A DNA stretch of 64,000 bases, from positions 41,566 through 105,565 of the forward strand of contig NZ_PAQR01000028.1 in NCBI RefSeq assembly GCF_002709775.1, written 5' to 3'. The notes below the pieces were generated by a model. That model did not search any database. It had not been told where the DNA came from and saw nothing but the letters and a program-made list of their open reading frames with translations. Shown in pieces: positions 45,292 through 53,689 of the stretch (its first letter is position 1; each line of letters opens with the position of its first letter). The translations under genes and the position numbers were made by a program. The DNA is from Thalassospira sp. GTDB taxonomy: Bacteria > Pseudomonadota > Alphaproteobacteria > Rhodospirillales > Thalassospiraceae.

Positions 45292-45663
45292 ATGATCACT
45301 GTGTTCTATGACGGAAAATGCGGTCTGTGTTCGCGCGAAATCAATTACTACCGCAAGATCGCACCCAGCGGCGTTTTCGAATGGCGGGACGTCACGGAAC
45401 ATGCCGGTGTTCTTGAAACGCACGGCATCTCGCTTGTCCAAGGTTTAAAGCAAATGCGCGCCTTGGATTCTGATGGGCAATGGCATGCAGGGGCAGATGC
45501 GTTCATTTTGATCTGGCGCCAGCTCGACAGATGGCGTGTTTTGGCTGTGGTCGTCGCGCTTCCAATCATTCGTCAGATTGCAAACCTTGTGTATCGGCTA
45601 TGGGCCGCATGGCGCTTCAAGCGCCTTGAGCACTGCCAGATTGCTGCGGAGCAGGGCAACTGA
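45292..45663 (+). CDS. DCC1-like thiol-disulfide oxidoreductase family protein (DUF393)
   Basis: 123 residues. VFYDGKCGLCSREI at the N-terminus has the family motif DGxCxxC, with Cys10 and Cys13 as a possible redox pair. The remainder contains the DCC1 pattern LKQMRALDSDGQWHAGADAF and a basic helical tail. Members are small soluble or membrane-near proteins of unclear redox function. The gene is inserted in the opposite direction between proW and the cognate binding-protein gene. GAGGGG precedes the start. Confidence 0.87.
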   Translation: MITVFYDGKCGLCSREINYYRKIAPSGVFEWRDVTEHAGVLETHGISLVQGLKQMRALDSDGQWHAGADAFILIWRQLDRWRVLAVVVALPIIRQIANLVYRLWAAWRFKRLEHCQIAAEQGN

Positions 45664-45683
45664 CTATTTTCGAAGCCATATAG

Positions 45684-45722
45684 AAAAACACCCCGCAAGA
45701 TTTCTCCTGCGGGGTGTTTGAT
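45684..45722. terminator. Bidirectional terminator
   Basis: aaacaccccgca-(10 bases)-tgcggggtgttt, a 12-bp perfect stem with A-run on the left and T-run on the right. It can end both the DCC1 gene and the convergent binding-protein gene. Confidence 0.9.
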
Positions 45723-45742
45723 CGTTTTCCGGTCGAGGTTGT

Positions 45743-46774
45743 TTACATCGCACTTTCAACACGTGCGGCAACATCCTCCGGCACCCAGTCTTTCCAGACA
45801 TCTGGCTTGGATTTCAGGAAATGCATTGCAGCACCGTCTGGCTTTTCGTTGTTTTCCTGCATATAGGCCAGCATTTCCGAGACCAGCGCGTTGCTGGTTT
45901 CGTAATTGGTCAGGAAATTGATCAGGGTTGGTGCAGCGGCTTTGAAGTCGTTATTGACACCAATCGTGATCGTGCTTTGCGGGTAGGCAGTTGCCTTGGT
46001 CGGGTTTTCATCCGTTTTCAACGCATCAAAGATCGCCTTGTCATAGGCGGGTTCTTCAAGACGCGTGCTGTCATAAAGACCCATGACCCAGGTCGGCCCC
46101 CAATAGTAATAAAGGGCCGGTTTGCCGCGTTTATGGGCCGATGCGATGGCCGCCGAAAGGGCGGCACCGGTGCCCGGGCGGAAGTTGGTGAAATCGTCAT
46201 CAAGGCCATAGGCGCCAAGTTTGGCGGAATTGACCTTTTCGCACACCCAGCCCGACGGGCAGTTATAGAAGCGGCCCTTGCCGGGTTCTTCGGGGTCCTC
46301 GAACAGCTCGGTATATTTCGCCAGATCATCGACCGATTTCAGGTCAGGGGCCATCGGTTCAATCCCGCGATCTGCATCGCCTTCGATCACATAGCTTGGC
46401 ACGAACCAGCCTTCGACGGCGTCATCGAAATTCACCCCAATCTGGCTGACATTGCCGGCGTCCTCGGCCTTGGTCCAGGCTTCGGCAACGTTGTCGCGCC
46501 AGATTTCCATGACGACGTCCACGTCCCCCTTGCCAGCGCCGGTCAGAAGCGGAATGACATCGCCGGGCAGGGCATCGGTCTGACAGCCATAGCCCTTTTC
46601 AATGATGAAGCGGGCGACGGCGTTATGGAAAAGCGCGCTGTCGTAATTGAGTCCGGCAAACATCACCGGGCGATCAATCTCGCAGGTCGCGTTTTGCGCG
46701 TTTGCGCTTGAATGGGAAATAAATGCAAGGCCAGCGGCCAAAAGCATTGCGGCTCCGGTAGGCAGGGTTTTCAT
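45743..46774 (-). CDS. Glycine betaine/choline-type ABC transporter substrate-binding protein (OpuAC family)
   Basis: 343 residues. A signal peptide (1-26, cut near ANA-QN) precedes an OpuAC/ProX-type binding domain: CEIDRPVMFAGLNYDSALFHN, GDVDVVMEIWRDNV and YYYWGPTWVMGLY, with several Trp and Tyr residues that could form the aromatic cage for a quaternary amine. Periplasmic. It must serve the ProVW pair on the other side of the DCC1-family gene, although the distance means a separate promoter. Cysteines at the start of the mature chain and in CPSGWVCEK could form a disulfide. Confidence 0.9.
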   Translation of the reverse strand: MKTLPTGAAMLLAAGLAFISHSSANAQNATCEIDRPVMFAGLNYDSALFHNAVARFIIEKGYGCQTDALPGDVIPLLTGAGKGDVDVVMEIWRDNVAEAWTKAEDAGNVSQIGVNFDDAVEGWFVPSYVIEGDADRGIEPMAPDLKSVDDLAKYTELFEDPEEPGKGRFYNCPSGWVCEKVNSAKLGAYGLDDDFTNFRPGTGAALSAAIASAHKRGKPALYYYWGPTWVMGLYDSTRLEEPAYDKAIFDALKTDENPTKATAYPQSTITIGVNNDFKAAAPTLINFLTNYETSNALVSEMLAYMQENNEKPDGAAMHFLKSKPDVWKDWVPEDVAARVESAM

Positions 46775-47128
46775 CCTTCTGTCCCTTCGTTGTTGCGGTC
46801 CGGAATCGCATCAAATGCATGGTCGGTGCGGGATGTCCGCAATCGTCAGGAGTCCCTCTGGTCCCGACTTGAATATGACCCTGCCCCTGATACAGGTGCG
46901 GCAATTCTAGACTTGGCTGTCAAATGCGCGCAACCCCCGGTATGAAATGTAACGGTGACGTGATGTTGAAATCATTGCACAATGCTCCTGACAGGGATGG
47001 CAGGAGATGTCAGGTAGTGTGATTTACGGTTGTCGCGGGGATTGGTTTAATTCCGCCCGTGAATTTGTCTGGCTTTGTCGTTATGTTGAGCAAAACACAT
47101 TACTGGGCATTTTGAATTGAGGGCCGCC
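46775..47128. other. Intergenic region between binding-protein and exonuclease genes
   Basis: 354 bases with no convincing ORF. It should contain two divergent promoters. The one structure I can see is cctgaca (46987-46993) with tgtcagg (47009-47015), a 7-bp inverted repeat with a 15-base gap that could be an operator. Confidence 0.5.
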
Positions 47129-47962
47129 ATGATGCATTCCAGCCTGTTCGTCTTTGATATCGAAACCGTGCCCGATATTGATGTCTTGCCGCAATTGACC
47201 GGTGAAACTGCACCCGATCCGGAAACCGGGCGCAAGATGCTTGAAGACTATCATCTTGAAATCACCAATGGCCGTAATGGCTTCCCGCGTCAGCCGTTTC
47301 ACAAGGTGGTGGCGATCAGTTTCCTGCGCGCAACCATTCAGCGCGACGGCGATCTTGAAATGTATGAGATCGAAGAGTTGCGATCGGGTGGGGAGTTGGC
47401 GTCCGAGGAAAAGGATCTGGTGAATGGCTTCTTTGCCTATTGCGGTAAGCTCTATCCACGCTTGGTCAGCTTCAATGGTCGCGGGTTTGATCTGCCGGTT
47501 TTGAAATACCGTGCGATGAAGCATGGAGTAACGGCGCGCTGGTTGCATCAGGCATCGAATAAGTGGGAAAACTATACGGCACGCTACGCCCCACACTGGC
47601 ATTGCGATCTGGCCGAGGTTCTTTCGGATTACGGCGCATCGGCACGCACCAAAATGAACGAGGTTTGTGCCGCCCTTGATCTGCCCGGCAAGACCGGGGT
47701 TGATGGCAGCAAGGTGTCCGACATGTTTGACAATGGCGAGATTGATGGCATTCGCCGCTATTGCGAGACGGATGTTTTAAATACCTATCTGTTGTATCTC
47801 CGGCATGCACTTCATACCGGGATGACCGATCATGATGGCTATAACCATGCGATCAATCTGACCGTGGGGTGGCTCGAAGAACGGGCAGGGGACATTCCCG
47901 CCTATCAGGAATTTCTTGATGCCTGGAAGCAATCGAGTGGCGGGTCGTTTAACGTGCTGTGA
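47129..47962 (+). CDS. PolB-like 3'-5' exonuclease (DEDDy)
   Basis: 277 residues from the ATG at 47129, with TGAGGG just upstream; a TTG at 47117 or the ATG at 47132 are alternatives. The fold is that of DnaQ/PolB exonucleases: motif I FVFDIETV (Asp and Glu), motif II FNGRGFDLPVL (Asp), motif III YCETDVLNTYLL (Tyr-x3-Asp, the DEDDy variety). It matches the family of predicted PolB-like exonucleases of bacteria (DNA_pol_B_exo2). It should remove nucleotides from 3' ends of DNA or RNA; the cellular substrate is unknown. Confidence 0.88.
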   Translation: MMHSSLFVFDIETVPDIDVLPQLTGETAPDPETGRKMLEDYHLEITNGRNGFPRQPFHKVVAISFLRATIQRDGDLEMYEIEELRSGGELASEEKDLVNGFFAYCGKLYPRLVSFNGRGFDLPVLKYRAMKHGVTARWLHQASNKWENYTARYAPHWHCDLAEVLSDYGASARTKMNEVCAALDLPGKTGVDGSKVSDMFDNGEIDGIRRYCETDVLNTYLLYLRHALHTGMTDHDGYNHAINLTVGWLEERAGDIPAYQEFLDAWKQSSGGSFNVL

Positions 47963-48051
47963 GCACGACATCATTCCGTTTTATGCGCACATTGGCATAA
48001 GTGAAGTGCGTCACACTGCCCGGTTGAAAAGGGCGAAACATTGTTGAATTA

Positions 48052-48096
48052 AATGCGAGTTGATCTTAATTGCATTGCAGATGCAAGTAAGTTGCA
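48052..48096. promoter_or_regulatory. Candidate iron-responsive operator region
   Basis: aatgcgagttgatcttaattgcatt (shown in parts: aatgcgagtt and aattgcatt) forms an imperfect inverted repeat, followed by gcagatgcaagtaagttgcaa with further tgca units. It lies upstream of the first iron-binding protein gene. TGCA-rich sites of this kind are seen with alphaproteobacterial Fur-family regulators, but the match is by eye only. Confidence 0.35.
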
Positions 48097-48144
48097 ACGT
48101 CAGAGCATCTGACGCCCAAAGCAAATTCAACGGGGATCGTTCAC

Positions 48145-49161
48145 ATGGATATCAAAAAGCTCATCGGCGGGGCCGTGTTTGGCGCGACCGCAATCGCAGC
48201 GACAACCGCAACGGCACAGGAAGTTAATGTTTATTCCCTGCGTCAGGCGTTTCTGGTCGAACCGCTGTTTGAGAAATTCACTGCTGAAACCGGCATCGAC
48301 GTTAATGTGATCTTTGCTGAAAAAGGTCTGGTTGAACGCATCAAGCAGGAAGGCGCAAACAGCCCGGCCGATATCCTGATGACCGTGGATATCAGCCGCA
48401 TTCAGCAGGCGGTTGATGCCGGTGTGACCGAAGCCGTTTCCAACGATACCCTGGCTGCCAACATCCCGGCGCATTTGCGCGATCCGGAAGGCCACTGGTT
48501 TGCACTGACCCAGCGTGGTCGTGCGATTTATGCTTCCAAGGAGCGCGTGGCAGAAGGTGAAATCACCTCCTACGAAGATCTGGCCGATCCGAAATGGGAA
48601 GGCAAGGTTTGCACCCGTTCCGGCACGCACGTTTATAACGTCGCACTGTTCGCATCGATGATTGCGGTTCACGGCGAAGAAAAAGCCAAAGAGTGGCTTG
48701 AAGGTTTGAAGAACAATCTGGCACGCAAGCCGCAGGGCAATGACCGTGGTCAGGTCAAGGCGATCAAGGAAGGTGAGTGCGATATCGCAATCGGCAACAC
48801 CTATTACTTCGGCAAGATGATGGACAATGAAGAGCAGCGTCCTTGGGCAGAGTCGGTCAATATCGTCTTCCCGAACCAGGATGGTCGCGGTATGTCGATG
48901 AACATTTCGGGCATGAGCCTGATCAAGAGCGCGCCGAACAAGGACAACGCCGTCAAACTGATGGAATTCCTGGCGGGTGACGTTGCCCAGCAGATCTATG
49001 CTGAAGTGAACTACGAATACCCAGTCAAGCCGGGCGTCGAATGGGCCGATAACGTCAAGTCGTGGGGCACGTTCAAGGCAGATGAATTGTCACTGGCTGA
49101 AATCGCACGCCTAAGCCCGGATGCGATCAAGATGGTCGATGAGATCGGTTATAACGAATAG
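48145..49161 (+). CDS. Ferric iron ABC transporter substrate-binding protein (FutA/FbpA-like), copy 1
   Basis: 338 residues. A signal peptide (1-24, TATAQ-EV) precedes a class C/D periplasmic binding fold. VNVYSLRQAFLVEP and the late IAIGNTYYFGKMM carry the tyrosines used in Fe(III) binding; the family name rests on this pair and on overall length. Periplasmic. Followed by a terminator before its paralog, so it is probably made in excess over the rest. Its close paralog lies 237 bases downstream; the two share most conserved blocks. Confidence 0.92.
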   Translation: MDIKKLIGGAVFGATAIAATTATAQEVNVYSLRQAFLVEPLFEKFTAETGIDVNVIFAEKGLVERIKQEGANSPADILMTVDISRIQQAVDAGVTEAVSNDTLAANIPAHLRDPEGHWFALTQRGRAIYASKERVAEGEITSYEDLADPKWEGKVCTRSGTHVYNVALFASMIAVHGEEKAKEWLEGLKNNLARKPQGNDRGQVKAIKEGECDIAIGNTYYFGKMMDNEEQRPWAESVNIVFPNQDGRGMSMNISGMSLIKSAPNKDNAVKLMEFLAGDVAQQIYAEVNYEYPVKPGVEWADNVKSWGTFKADELSLAEIARLSPDAIKMVDEIGYNE

Positions 49162-49189
49162 TCAAACTGACTGAGCTTGAATGGCTTTT

Positions 49190-49222
49190 TGAAAGGGGTG
49201 GTGCAATGCCACCCCTTTTTCT
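49190..49222 (+). terminator. Intrinsic terminator between the two iron-binding protein genes
   Basis: aaaggggtgg-tgcaat-gccacccctttt: stem of about 10 bp followed by T residues. Separates the first binding protein from the downstream genes. Confidence 0.88.
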
Positions 49223-49397
49223 GTTTCCAAGGGTGGGCTGCAAATGCATCACCGTCGCGGTTTTGTGACCTGCGGTATGGCTCTTATGTGGTTTTCGTGC
49301 TTGCAAAAAAGCATGCTGGCCCTTTAATTTCGCCACCAGCAAATACAAATCATTCCTAATTGCTGTGCCACCCGCAGCTGATCCAGATGAGGCTTTT

Positions 49398-50423
49398 ATG
49401 ATTTCTCTGCGCAAAACCGTTTTTGGTCTTGTTGTTTCCGCGATGGGGTTTTCGACGCTATCCGCCGCCCATGCAGCAGAGGAAGTTAATGTCTACTCTC
49501 TCCGGCAGCCGTTTTTGATCGAACCGATGTTCAAACGCTTTACCGAGGAAACCGGTATTCGCGTCAATACGCTCTTCTCGCAAAGTGGTCTGGTGGAACG
49601 CATCAAGCATGAAGGGCGCAATACCCCCGCCGATCTGCTTCTGACCGTCGATATCGGGCGTATTCAGGACGCGGTTGATGCCGACATCGCCCAGCCGATC
49701 GAAAGTGCTGTTCTGGACGCCAACATCCCCGATCAGTTCCGCGATGATGATAGGCTTTGGGTCGGTATGACGACGCGTGCACGTGTGCTTTATACCTCGC
49801 TTGATCGCGTTGAGCCCGATGCCATCACGACCTATGAAGAGCTCGCCGATCCGAAATGGAAGGGCCGCATTTGTGTGCGTTCCGCCATGCATGTTTATAA
49901 CATTGCCCTGATCGCCTCGATGATCGCCCATCATGGGGAAGAAGAAACCAAAACCTGGCTGACCGCAGTAAAAGATAATCTGGCGCGCAAACCGCAAGGG
50001 GCCGATACCGATCAGATCGAAGCTGTGGCACAGGGCGTCTGTGATGTCGCGATCGGCAATTCATATTACTACGGCAAGATGCTTGATGATCCGAACAAGG
50101 CAGATGCCGCCAAGCAGGTTCGCATCGTCTTCCCCAATCAGGGTGATCGTGGCACGCATGTGAATATTTCCGGTGTGGCGCTGATGAAGCATGCGCCTAA
50201 CAAGGAAAACGCCATCAAGCTGGTGGAATTCCTTTCGAGTGCCGAAGCCCAGCACATGTATGCCGACATCAATTTCGAATATCCGGTCAAGCCGGGGGTT
50301 GCATGGTCCGAACAGGTTCGGGCATGGGGCACCTTTGTGCATGATGATTTGCCGCTTAATACGGTTGCGGCCAATCGCGGGGCGGCGATCCGCCTGATTG
50401 ATGAAGTCGGCTTTAACGAGTAG
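49398..50423 (+). CDS. Ferric iron ABC transporter substrate-binding protein, copy 2
   Basis: 341 residues from the ATG at 49398 (GATGAGG 6 bases upstream). Signal peptide to about residue 27 (AHA-AEE). It shares VNVYSLRQPFLIEP, TTRARVLYTS, GNSYYYGKM and YPVKPGVAW with copy 1, indicating a tandem duplication followed by considerable divergence. Iron-binding tyrosines are retained. It is followed by a permease gene after 133 bases, so this copy may be the dedicated partner of that permease. Confidence 0.92.
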   Translation: MISLRKTVFGLVVSAMGFSTLSAAHAAEEVNVYSLRQPFLIEPMFKRFTEETGIRVNTLFSQSGLVERIKHEGRNTPADLLLTVDIGRIQDAVDADIAQPIESAVLDANIPDQFRDDDRLWVGMTTRARVLYTSLDRVEPDAITTYEELADPKWKGRICVRSAMHVYNIALIASMIAHHGEEETKTWLTAVKDNLARKPQGADTDQIEAVAQGVCDVAIGNSYYYGKMLDDPNKADAAKQVRIVFPNQGDRGTHVNISGVALMKHAPNKENAIKLVEFLSSAEAQHMYADINFEYPVKPGVAWSEQVRAWGTFVHDDLPLNTVAANRGAAIRLIDEVGFNE

Positions 50424-50556
50424 ACCGCACGCCCATCCCAAGGTATCAAGACCGGCCAACCCGTACAGGGTGGCATGATCCGCGACGCAGGAAACGGAAA
50501 CAGCCTTGAACAACGCTTGCCAGACGCCAAAGGAAGAGGATATCCGGCCGAGCGCC

Positions 50557-52266
50557 ATGACCGAGACCTTTGATCCGATGCGTTCCCCGTCCGGGCGTAC
50601 GGCGATGCGTTGGTTGCCGCGTGGTCAATCGGCTGTCTGGTTGATCGGGGCGTTTATTGTTGCAGCGATGGTGGCGGCACCAATTGTTGCGGTCGCATGG
50701 ATTGCCTTTTTCCCGACTGAGAATATCTGGCCGCATCTGGCATCGACCATGTTGCCACGCTACCTCAAGAACACTGGCATTCTAATGCTGGGTGTCGGCA
50801 TCGGGGTGACCTTGATCGGGGTTTCATCGGCATGGGTTGTCACCATGTGCCGACTTCCCGGCAAGCGGTTCTTTGAATGGGCGATGCTGCTACCCATGGC
50901 GGTTCCGGCCTATATCGTGGCCTATGTCTATACCGATCTTCTGGAATATGCCGGTCCGTTGCAGGGGATGCTGCGCGATCTCTTTGGCTGGCAATCGGCG
51001 GCAGATTACTGGTTTCCCGATATCCGCACCAAGGGCGGTGCGATCATCGTGCTTAGCCTGACACTGTATCCTTATGTTTACATGCTGGCGCGCGCAGCAT
51101 TCCTGTCGCAGTCGATCTGCGCGATTGAAGCCGCCCGCATTTTGGGACGGAGTGCCTGGAGTTCATTTTTGACGGTGGCCCTGCCGCTGGCACGACCGGC
51201 CATCGTTGTTGGTGTCGTGATTGCGTTGATGGAAACGCTCAATGATTTCGGCACAATTGATTTCTTTGCTGTCCACACCCTGACGGCGGGCATTTTCAAC
51301 GTCTGGCTTGGTATGGGCAATGCCGGTGGGGCGGCACAGATTGCGCTGACCATGCTGGCCGTTGTGATCGCGCTGATGGTGATCGAACGCTATTCACGCC
51401 GCCGCCAGCGTTTCCATGATACCACCAGCCGCTTTCAGGAACTTCCGGGTTATGAACTGACCCCGCTTGCCAAGGCCGGGGCGCTGGCTGTCTGTATCCT
51501 GCCGATTGTCTTGGGCTTTGTCGTGCCGTCACTGGTGCTGATCTATTATTCCATCGGTTATTTCGATCAAAGCTGGACAGCGGATTTCTTTGAGTTTGCC
51601 CGTAACAGCCTTCTGGTGTCCGGCCTTGCAACACTGGTTGCGGTCGGCTGTGCGATCTTTATGGCCTATGCGCTGCGCTTGTTCCCGCAACCGCTTTTGA
51701 AATTCTTTGTCCGATTGTCATCGGTTGGTTATGCCGTGCCGGGTGCCGTGCTTGCCATCGGGGTTCTGATCCCGTTCGCGCGGTTTGACAATGCGCTCGA
51801 TGCTGTCATGCGCGATACCTTCGGCGTGTCGACCGGCTTGCTTCTGAGTGGGACGGTGTTTGCACTGGTCTTTGCCTATGCGGTGCGTTTCATGGCGGTG
51901 TCTTATGGCTCGATCGAAGCGGCCCTTGGCAAGGTGCGCCCGAGTATGGATGACGCGGCCCGCACCCTTGGCGAAAGCCCTTGGGGAACGCTTAAGCGTA
52001 TTCACTTCCCGATGGTACGTGGCGGTATTCTGGCGGCATCGGTTCTGGTGTTTGTTGATGGCATGAAGGAATTGCCAGCAACGCTGATCTTGCGCCCGTT
52101 CAATTTTGATACGCTGGCCACCCATGTGTATCAGTTTGCCAAGGATGAAATGATCGAACACGCCGCCCTTGGCGCGCTGACCATCGTGCTGGTAGGTGTC
52201 GTGCCGGTAATCATGCTGAGCCGTGCAATTTCGAAATCCCGCCCGGGACACAGCGGACAATCCTGA
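50557..52266 (+). CDS. Fe(III)-type ABC transporter permease (FbpB/FutB-like)
   Basis: 569 residues from the ATG at 50557; a TTG at 50506 would add 17 residues. A fused double permease with about twelve TM helices and two BPD-permease loops: EAARILGRSAWSSFLTVALP in the first half and DAARTLGESPWGTLKRIHFP in the second. This double layout is typical of ferric-iron permeases. It sits behind two iron-binding proteins. No ATPase gene follows; moeA is next. Confidence 0.92.
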   Translation: MTETFDPMRSPSGRTAMRWLPRGQSAVWLIGAFIVAAMVAAPIVAVAWIAFFPTENIWPHLASTMLPRYLKNTGILMLGVGIGVTLIGVSSAWVVTMCRLPGKRFFEWAMLLPMAVPAYIVAYVYTDLLEYAGPLQGMLRDLFGWQSAADYWFPDIRTKGGAIIVLSLTLYPYVYMLARAAFLSQSICAIEAARILGRSAWSSFLTVALPLARPAIVVGVVIALMETLNDFGTIDFFAVHTLTAGIFNVWLGMGNAGGAAQIALTMLAVVIALMVIERYSRRRQRFHDTTSRFQELPGYELTPLAKAGALAVCILPIVLGFVVPSLVLIYYSIGYFDQSWTADFFEFARNSLLVSGLATLVAVGCAIFMAYALRLFPQPLLKFFVRLSSVGYAVPGAVLAIGVLIPFARFDNALDAVMRDTFGVSTGLLLSGTVFALVFAYAVRFMAVSYGSIEAALGKVRPSMDDAARTLGESPWGTLKRIHFPMVRGGILAASVLVFVDGMKELPATLILRPFNFDTLATHVYQFAKDEMIEHAALGALTIVLVGVVPVIMLSRAISKSRPGHSGQS

Positions 52267-52348
52267 TGCGCCGTGTCTGCGATCACGTTATCCTGATTGC
52301 AGATTTCAAAACCAAAACAAGACCAAAGGCCAGCAGGAAACCATCCAG

Positions 52349-53602
52349 ATGCAACGTATCAAACCGGGATTGACCACACTTACCGACGCGCTCGATACCG
52401 CCTTTGCCGAGGTGCCGGTGATGGCGCCGACCGAAGACCGCCCGATCAGTGATTGTTATGGTGCGGTTTTGCGTCAGGATGTGGTGGCGAAGGTTTCTGT
52501 GCCCTCCGTCGACAACTCGGCCATGGATGGCTATGCCCTGCGTCATGCAGACCTTGCCGCGATTGAGGTGCCGGTTTCGGTTGTGGGCGTTTCGCTGGCC
52601 GGGCATCCCTATGACGGGACATTGCCCAAGGGGGCGGCTATTCGTATTGCGACCGGGGCTGCGATCCCGGATGGGGCCGATTGCGTGATCATTCAGGAAA
52701 ATGTCACTGCCAACGCAGATGAAAGCGTCATCGAAATTGATGCTGACGTGATTGCGCGCACCAGCTCGCATCAGAATATCCGCTGGCAGGGCGAAGACAT
52801 CAAGGCCGGTGATACGGTCCTGTCTGCTGGTGCGATCCTGCGCCCGCAAGACATTGCGATTGCGGCCGGGCAGGGCTGCGGGACCTTGTCGGTTGCCCGG
52901 GCCTTGAAGGTTGCCGTTTTCTCGACCGGTGATGAGCTGGCCATTCCCGGTGATCCTTTGCCGCCCGGTGGTATTTATGATTCCAACCGCTTTGCCATGA
53001 TCGGGATGCTGCGCTCCATTGGATGCGACGTTACCGACCTTGGCTTGCTGGCTGATGATTTTGATGTGCTGCAAGGCGCATTGGCCGATGCCGCAAAGTC
53101 CCATGATGTAATCATGACCTCTGGCGGGGTTTCGGTCGGCAAGGCGGATCTTCTAAAGCCGGTGGTCGAAAGCCTGGGTGAAATCACCGCCTGGAAACTG
53201 GCGATCAAGCCGGGCAAGCCGCTGATGCGGGGCAAGATTGGCGATTGTCTGGTTGTCGGGTTGCCGGGTAACCCGGTCTCGGTGCTGGTTTCGGGTTTGT
53301 TGTATGTGATGCCTTTATTGCGCCATGCCATGGGGGCGGATCGGTCCCAATTGGCACCCACCCGCATTCCGGTTCGGTCCGGGTTTGATTTTAAACGTAT
53401 GACTGGCCGGCGGGAATGGCTGCGCGCACGGCTGGTGCAAAATGATGATGGTGAATTCGAAGCAATCGCCTTTGCCTCAACCAGTTCGGGGATGTTGTCC
53501 TCCATGGTTTGGGCCGAAGGTCTGATTGAAGTGCCCGAAGATTGCGGGCAGGTCTCCAAGGGCGATCAGGTGCTTTATCTGCCGCTAACGGGCCTGCAGT
53601 GA
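52349..53602 (+). CDS. moeA: Molybdopterin molybdenumtransferase
   Basis: 417 residues from the ATG at 52349, with AGGAAA about 8 bases before; a TTG further upstream is in frame but has a non-family start. Conserved blocks: SVDNSAMDGYAL, RIATGAAIPDGADCVIIQEN, VFSTGDEL, GGIYDSNRF, MTSGGVSVGKADLLK, GKPLMRGKI and LPGNPVSVLV. It inserts molybdate into adenylylated molybdopterin. Located directly after the iron permease, but probably with no functional link. Confidence 0.96.
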   Translation: MQRIKPGLTTLTDALDTAFAEVPVMAPTEDRPISDCYGAVLRQDVVAKVSVPSVDNSAMDGYALRHADLAAIEVPVSVVGVSLAGHPYDGTLPKGAAIRIATGAAIPDGADCVIIQENVTANADESVIEIDADVIARTSSHQNIRWQGEDIKAGDTVLSAGAILRPQDIAIAAGQGCGTLSVARALKVAVFSTGDELAIPGDPLPPGGIYDSNRFAMIGMLRSIGCDVTDLGLLADDFDVLQGALADAAKSHDVIMTSGGVSVGKADLLKPVVESLGEITAWKLAIKPGKPLMRGKIGDCLVVGLPGNPVSVLVSGLLYVMPLLRHAMGADRSQLAPTRIPVRSGFDFKRMTGRREWLRARLVQNDDGEFEAIAFASTSSGMLSSMVWAEGLIEVPEDCGQVSKGDQVLYLPLTGLQ

Positions 53603-53689
53603 ATTCATCTGAAATGTGATCCACATCATGGCAGTCGATCAAGGATTGCAAGACTGTTGGATCGGTTCCAATCCGCGAAAGTGAATAGA

